Positions 61,941-64,000 of a stretch of DNA of 64,000 bases are shown one piece after another. A program made the position numbers and the translations under genes. The stretch spans positions 930,001 to 994,000 of the forward strand of contig NZ_JACSKH010000001.1 in assembly GCF_018617485.1 (NCBI RefSeq), in the 5' to 3' direction. The notes beneath the pieces are model-generated. The model was given only the letters and a program-made list of their open reading frames with translations. It did not search any database and had not been told where the DNA came from. Each line of letters begins with the position of its first letter. Position 1 is the first letter of the stretch. Origin of the DNA: Exiguobacterium sp. s124 (GTDB taxonomy: Bacteria > Bacillota > Bacilli > Exiguobacteriales > Exiguobacteriaceae).

Positions 61941-62201
61941 CATTTGGAAGTTGCTCCAATACGTAAAGACAACGAAGAAAATTGTCAAATACGCGCCGAA
62001 GACGTATACATATGTTTTTTCAGTAAGCTTTAAGTAGCCAAGTGCAACGAAGAAAATCGTTTGTGCTAAGAAGACAAGTCCCATAACGATAAAGTCACCA
62101 GTATGTTCACTACTACTTTGGTCGCCGCCTAGTGCGCCTACGAAAGCAAGTGCCGCCACTAGCCCAGTCCAGAAGCCTAGGACACGAAACATTCTTGCCA
62201 T
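61938..62201 (-). CDS. yqgY: DUF2626 membrane protein (YqgY-like)
   Basis: An 87-residue protein with about three TM helices (MARMFRVLGFWTGLVAALA; FIVMGLVFLAQTIFFVALGY; YVYVFGAYLTIFFVVFTYW). The RMFRVLGFWTG start is typical of DUF2626, and the neighbours (yqgX, yqgZ/mgsR) agree. GGGGG precedes ATG on the reverse strand. Function unknown. Confidence 0.85.
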   Translation of the reverse strand: MARMFRVLGFWTGLVAALAFVGALGGDQSSSEHTGDFIVMGLVFLAQTIFFVALGYLKLTEKTYVYVFGAYLTIFFVVFTYWSNFQM

Positions 62202-62336
62202 GTTAATCCCCCCATACGTGCATTATTCCATTCTCATTCACTATTTTACCAACACATTCGAAAAAATGCTATGGAAACGTGAGAATTGAGCAAAATAATC
62301 GTGAAAAATATGTGAAATCAATATGGAAAATAAAGT

Positions 62337-62399
62337 TGTACAAAATTTATAAAAAAGTTGTACAAAATATGTACAAACGGGGTATAAGAGATGTATAAT
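62337..62399 (+). promoter_or_regulatory. Helically phased TGTACA array and promoter of the MgsR-like gene
   Basis: Palindromic TGTACA at 62337, 62359 and 62370, with a degenerate copy (TATAAA) at 62348, gives an 11-base period. A longer direct repeat AAAGTTGTACAAAAT occurs twice, 22 bases apart. A perfect TATAAT is at 62394-62399; a sigma-B-like -10 GGGTAT is at 62380-62385. The regulator is unknown. Confidence 0.6.
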
Positions 62400-62451
62400 C
62401 AACTTATACAAAATGAGCGACTTGAAAAGTTGAAATGAGGAGGAACATAAA

Positions 62452-62838
62452 ATGGCATCAGAATTAATGTTTTACACGTACCCGAGCTGTACTTCTTGCC
62501 GGAAGACGAAAGCGTTTTTACAGGAACAAGAGCTTCAGGTGAGTGAACGTCACATTTTCAGAGATGCACCAACTGTTGACGAATTATTAAAACTCCTTGC
62601 GATTAGTGAAGAAGGTGTAGATTCTTTACTTGCTACGAGAAGCCAAGCTTTCAAACAACTCGACGTTGATGTGGAAGATTTGAAGTTGAGTGAGCTACTC
62701 AAACTAATGAGCGAAAATCCGAAGTTGTTAAAACGTCCGATCTTAACGGATGGAAAAGAAGTGATTGTCGGATATGACAAAGTTTCAATTGAAACATATG
62801 CCCGTCGTCATCATGTCGTTTCGACACAAGTTTCATAA
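62452..62838 (+). CDS. mgsR: Spx/MgsR-family thiol-redox regulator (ArsC-like fold)
   Basis: A 128-residue ArsC/Spx-family protein with redox switch C13-T-S-C16 in YPSCTSCRK and the RPILTDGKEVIVGYD segment. B. subtilis mgsR (yqgZ), a modulator of the general stress response, has the same place after yqgY. Spx-like proteins bind the RNA polymerase alpha subunit under disulfide stress. AGGAGGA precedes ATG 62452. Calling it MgsR instead of another Spx paralogue rests mainly on position. Confidence 0.85.
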   Translation: MASELMFYTYPSCTSCRKTKAFLQEQELQVSERHIFRDAPTVDELLKLLAISEEGVDSLLATRSQAFKQLDVDVEDLKLSELLKLMSENPKLLKRPILTDGKEVIVGYDKVSIETYARRHHVVSTQVS

Positions 62839-62841
62839 AAC

Positions 62842-62874
62842 AAGTCCACTTTAAACAAGGTGGGCTTTTTTTTT
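62842..62874 (+). terminator. Terminator after the MgsR-like gene
   Basis: AAGTCCACTTT (62842-62852) and AAGGTGGGCTT (62857-62867) with two G-U pairs, then nine T. Confidence 0.85.
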
Positions 62875-62897
62875 ATGCTTTTCTCGAGGTGAACGAG

Positions 62898-63704
62898 ATG
62901 AAACAACTCATTGAACAACTGATGATTGTGGCTCGAGATGCAGGAGCGAGCGATCTCCATTTTATACCGAGCGCCGATGGAGTGAAGATCCAGATCCGGT
63001 CAGATATGAAGCTGCTTGAACTGCAGTCGATGGATGTAGAGCAATACGATCGTCTCACGCTTCACATGCGATATTGGTGTTCATTGCCGGACACGAACCA
63101 ACGTGTGCCGCAGTCAGGCGTGTACGAACTCGATCAGGAAGTCATCCGAGTTACATTTCTCCCTTCATTCGAACAGACATTGATGTCTTGGAGGATTCCG
63201 AATCAAGCGTTTGAGCTTCAGCGGTTATTACGACCTCGAGATGTTGAGCGGTTCCAAGAAATGACTGCATCGCGCACCGGCTTGTTGTTGATCGGCGGGG
63301 CTACTGGGGCGGGCAAGACGACGATGTTGTACGCCTTATTGAATTATTTAAAGCGGGAGCGGATCGTCACGATTGAAAATCCTCCAGAACAAAAAATTGA
63401 TGGAGTGATCCAACTTGAAGTGAATGCAAAAGCAGGGTTGAACCATCGACAGTTGCTGAAAGAAACGTTACGTGCCGACCCTGACATCATTGTAATCGGG
63501 GAAGTGCGGACGGAAGAAGAGTTGATTGTCGCCTATGATGCTGCTCTCAGTGGGCACTTGACGATCACTACGTTTCACACTGCGACAATTCAAGATGGGG
63601 AGAAGCGGATCGAACAATTGCTTGGGAAAACATCTGTGAAAAGGCATTGGTGTGTACTTACGCGTGATCAGGAGGTGACTTGTGAATGGGCAACGCTTCA
63701 GTAA
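62898..63704 (+). CDS. comGA: Competence pilus ATPase ComGA (short form)
   Basis: Secretion ATPase driving assembly of the competence pseudopilus for DNA uptake. It is 268 residues: N-terminal GASDLHFIP motif (residues about 16-24), Walker A GATGAGKT 134-141, Asp box region LRADPDIIVIGEVRT and His box GHLTITTFHTA. B. subtilis ComGA has about 356 residues; this one stops about 40 residues after the His box, so the usual C-terminal region is missing. ATG 62898 is 7 bases after CGAGGTG. It overlaps comGB by 19 bases. Confidence 0.9.
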   Translation: MKQLIEQLMIVARDAGASDLHFIPSADGVKIQIRSDMKLLELQSMDVEQYDRLTLHMRYWCSLPDTNQRVPQSGVYELDQEVIRVTFLPSFEQTLMSWRIPNQAFELQRLLRPRDVERFQEMTASRTGLLLIGGATGAGKTTMLYALLNYLKRERIVTIENPPEQKIDGVIQLEVNAKAGLNHRQLLKETLRADPDIIVIGEVRTEEELIVAYDAALSGHLTITTFHTATIQDGEKRIEQLLGKTSVKRHWCVLTRDQEVTCEWATLQ

Positions 63705-64000
63705 ATCCACCAATTCAATTGATTCACCGTTTTCTACGTCTCCAGTCTCGAGGTGTTTCGTTAAAAGCCACTATGGAAACGCTCGAATATCATGAAAAAG
63801 GAAGTAGGAAAGTCGATGTGCAACAGATGAGGGCACGTCTTGAAACGGGCACAAGTTTAGCAGACGTATTCTCGCAAATCATCACGAATCGACAAATGCA
63901 AGAAATATTGATGACAGCCGAACGGAATGGCCGATTTATGGATGGGTTATCTCAAGTCGTTTTAGTTTTGGAAATGCGAATGCGATTGAAGGAGGAATTG
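63686..64000 (+). CDS. comGB: ComGB, type II secretion system F-type membrane protein (partial)
   Basis: First 105 codons of a gene that runs out of the window. MGNASVNPPIQLIHRFLRLQ is followed by EYHEKGSRKVDVQQMRARLE, ETGTSLADVFSQI and AERNGRFMDGLSQ, the first GspF-like domain of the polytopic pilus platform protein. ATG 63686 lies 8 bases after AGGAGGTG inside comGA. It is the second gene of the comG operon. Confidence 0.9.
   Translation, partial: MGNASVNPPIQLIHRFLRLQSRGVSLKATMETLEYHEKGSRKVDVQQMRARLETGTSLADVFSQIITNRQMQEILMTAERNGRFMDGLSQVVLVLEMRMRLKEEL

Noticed and set aside
1-64000. CRISPR array, insertion sequence, prophage, integrase or toxin-antitoxin module
   Set aside because: No regularly spaced repeats, transposase or integrase motifs, phage genes or typical toxin-antitoxin pairs were seen; tRNA genes at 40136-40290 are not followed by an attachment-site duplication or integrase.

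Overview
The window looks like a chromosome segment of a low-to-mid GC, non-sporulating Firmicute of the order Bacillales, most likely Exiguobacterium. This is inferred from gene order and protein style; no database search was possible. The backbone follows the Bacillus subtilis yqeY-to-comG region almost gene for gene: rpsU-yqeY-(nfeD)-floA-yqfB-phoH-pgpH-ybeY-dgkA-era-recO-glyQS-ccpN-ppsr-dnaG-sigA-cccA-trmK-yqfO-ispH-cshB-nfo-zur-yqfW-ispG-sodA-pbpA-pst-rpmG-yqgN-gluP-yqgQ-glcK-ltaS/yqgS-yqgW-yqgX-yqgY-mgsR-comG. Genes tied to sporulation in Bacillus at this locus (yqfC, yqfD, yqfQ) are absent.

Bases 1-9405 hold the end of a RarD/EamA permease, deoC, rpsU-yqeY, a sigma-W-type operon nfeD-floA-yqfB, and a phoH-pgpH-ybeY-dgkA-era-recO run for RNA processing, c-di-AMP breakdown, ribosome maturation and repair. 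Bases 9402-17270 hold a glycine T-box with glyQS, ccpN-ppsr for carbon control, and dnaG-sigA. Bases 17323-26362 hold cccA, trmK-yqfO, ispH (reverse strand), an unusual sensor kinase plus membrane-anchored sugar-binding-protein pair, cshB, nfo and a zinc-finger/HNH-like gene.

Bases 26391-40290 mix backbone with inserted genes: XapX, a ppx-ppk polyphosphate operon, a Zur-controlled znuCB-zur operon, NAD(P)HX repair, a HAD phosphatase, ispG, a divergent chemoreceptor, a Na/phosphate symporter and two CAU-anticodon tRNAs (Met and lysidine-type Ile). Bases 40405-52456 hold a cytoplasmic alpha-amylase, sodA, a class B PBP, the Pho-box-controlled pstSCAB-phoU operon, and a DUF4912 plus GH57/half-glycosyltransferase pair. 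Bases 52556-64000 hold rpmG, folate cyclo-ligase-DUF92, ldh with Rex-like and cre-like sites, a gluP-type rhomboid with an M42 peptidase and yqgQ, glcK, an LtaS-family synthase, small membrane proteins, a glyoxalase-II-like hydrolase, an MgsR/Spx-like regulator and the start of the comG operon.

Three themes link the genes: phosphate (pst, phoU, Na/Pi symporter, ppk/ppx), zinc (Zur, ZnuCB, a cysteine-poor L33) and sugar/redox control (ccpN/ppsr, cre-like sites, ldh, glcK, amylase, GH57). No insertion sequence, phage module, CRISPR array or rRNA was seen. The most unusual locus is the LuxPQ-like kinase/binding-protein pair at 20702-23400, which has no response regulator or transporter beside it.
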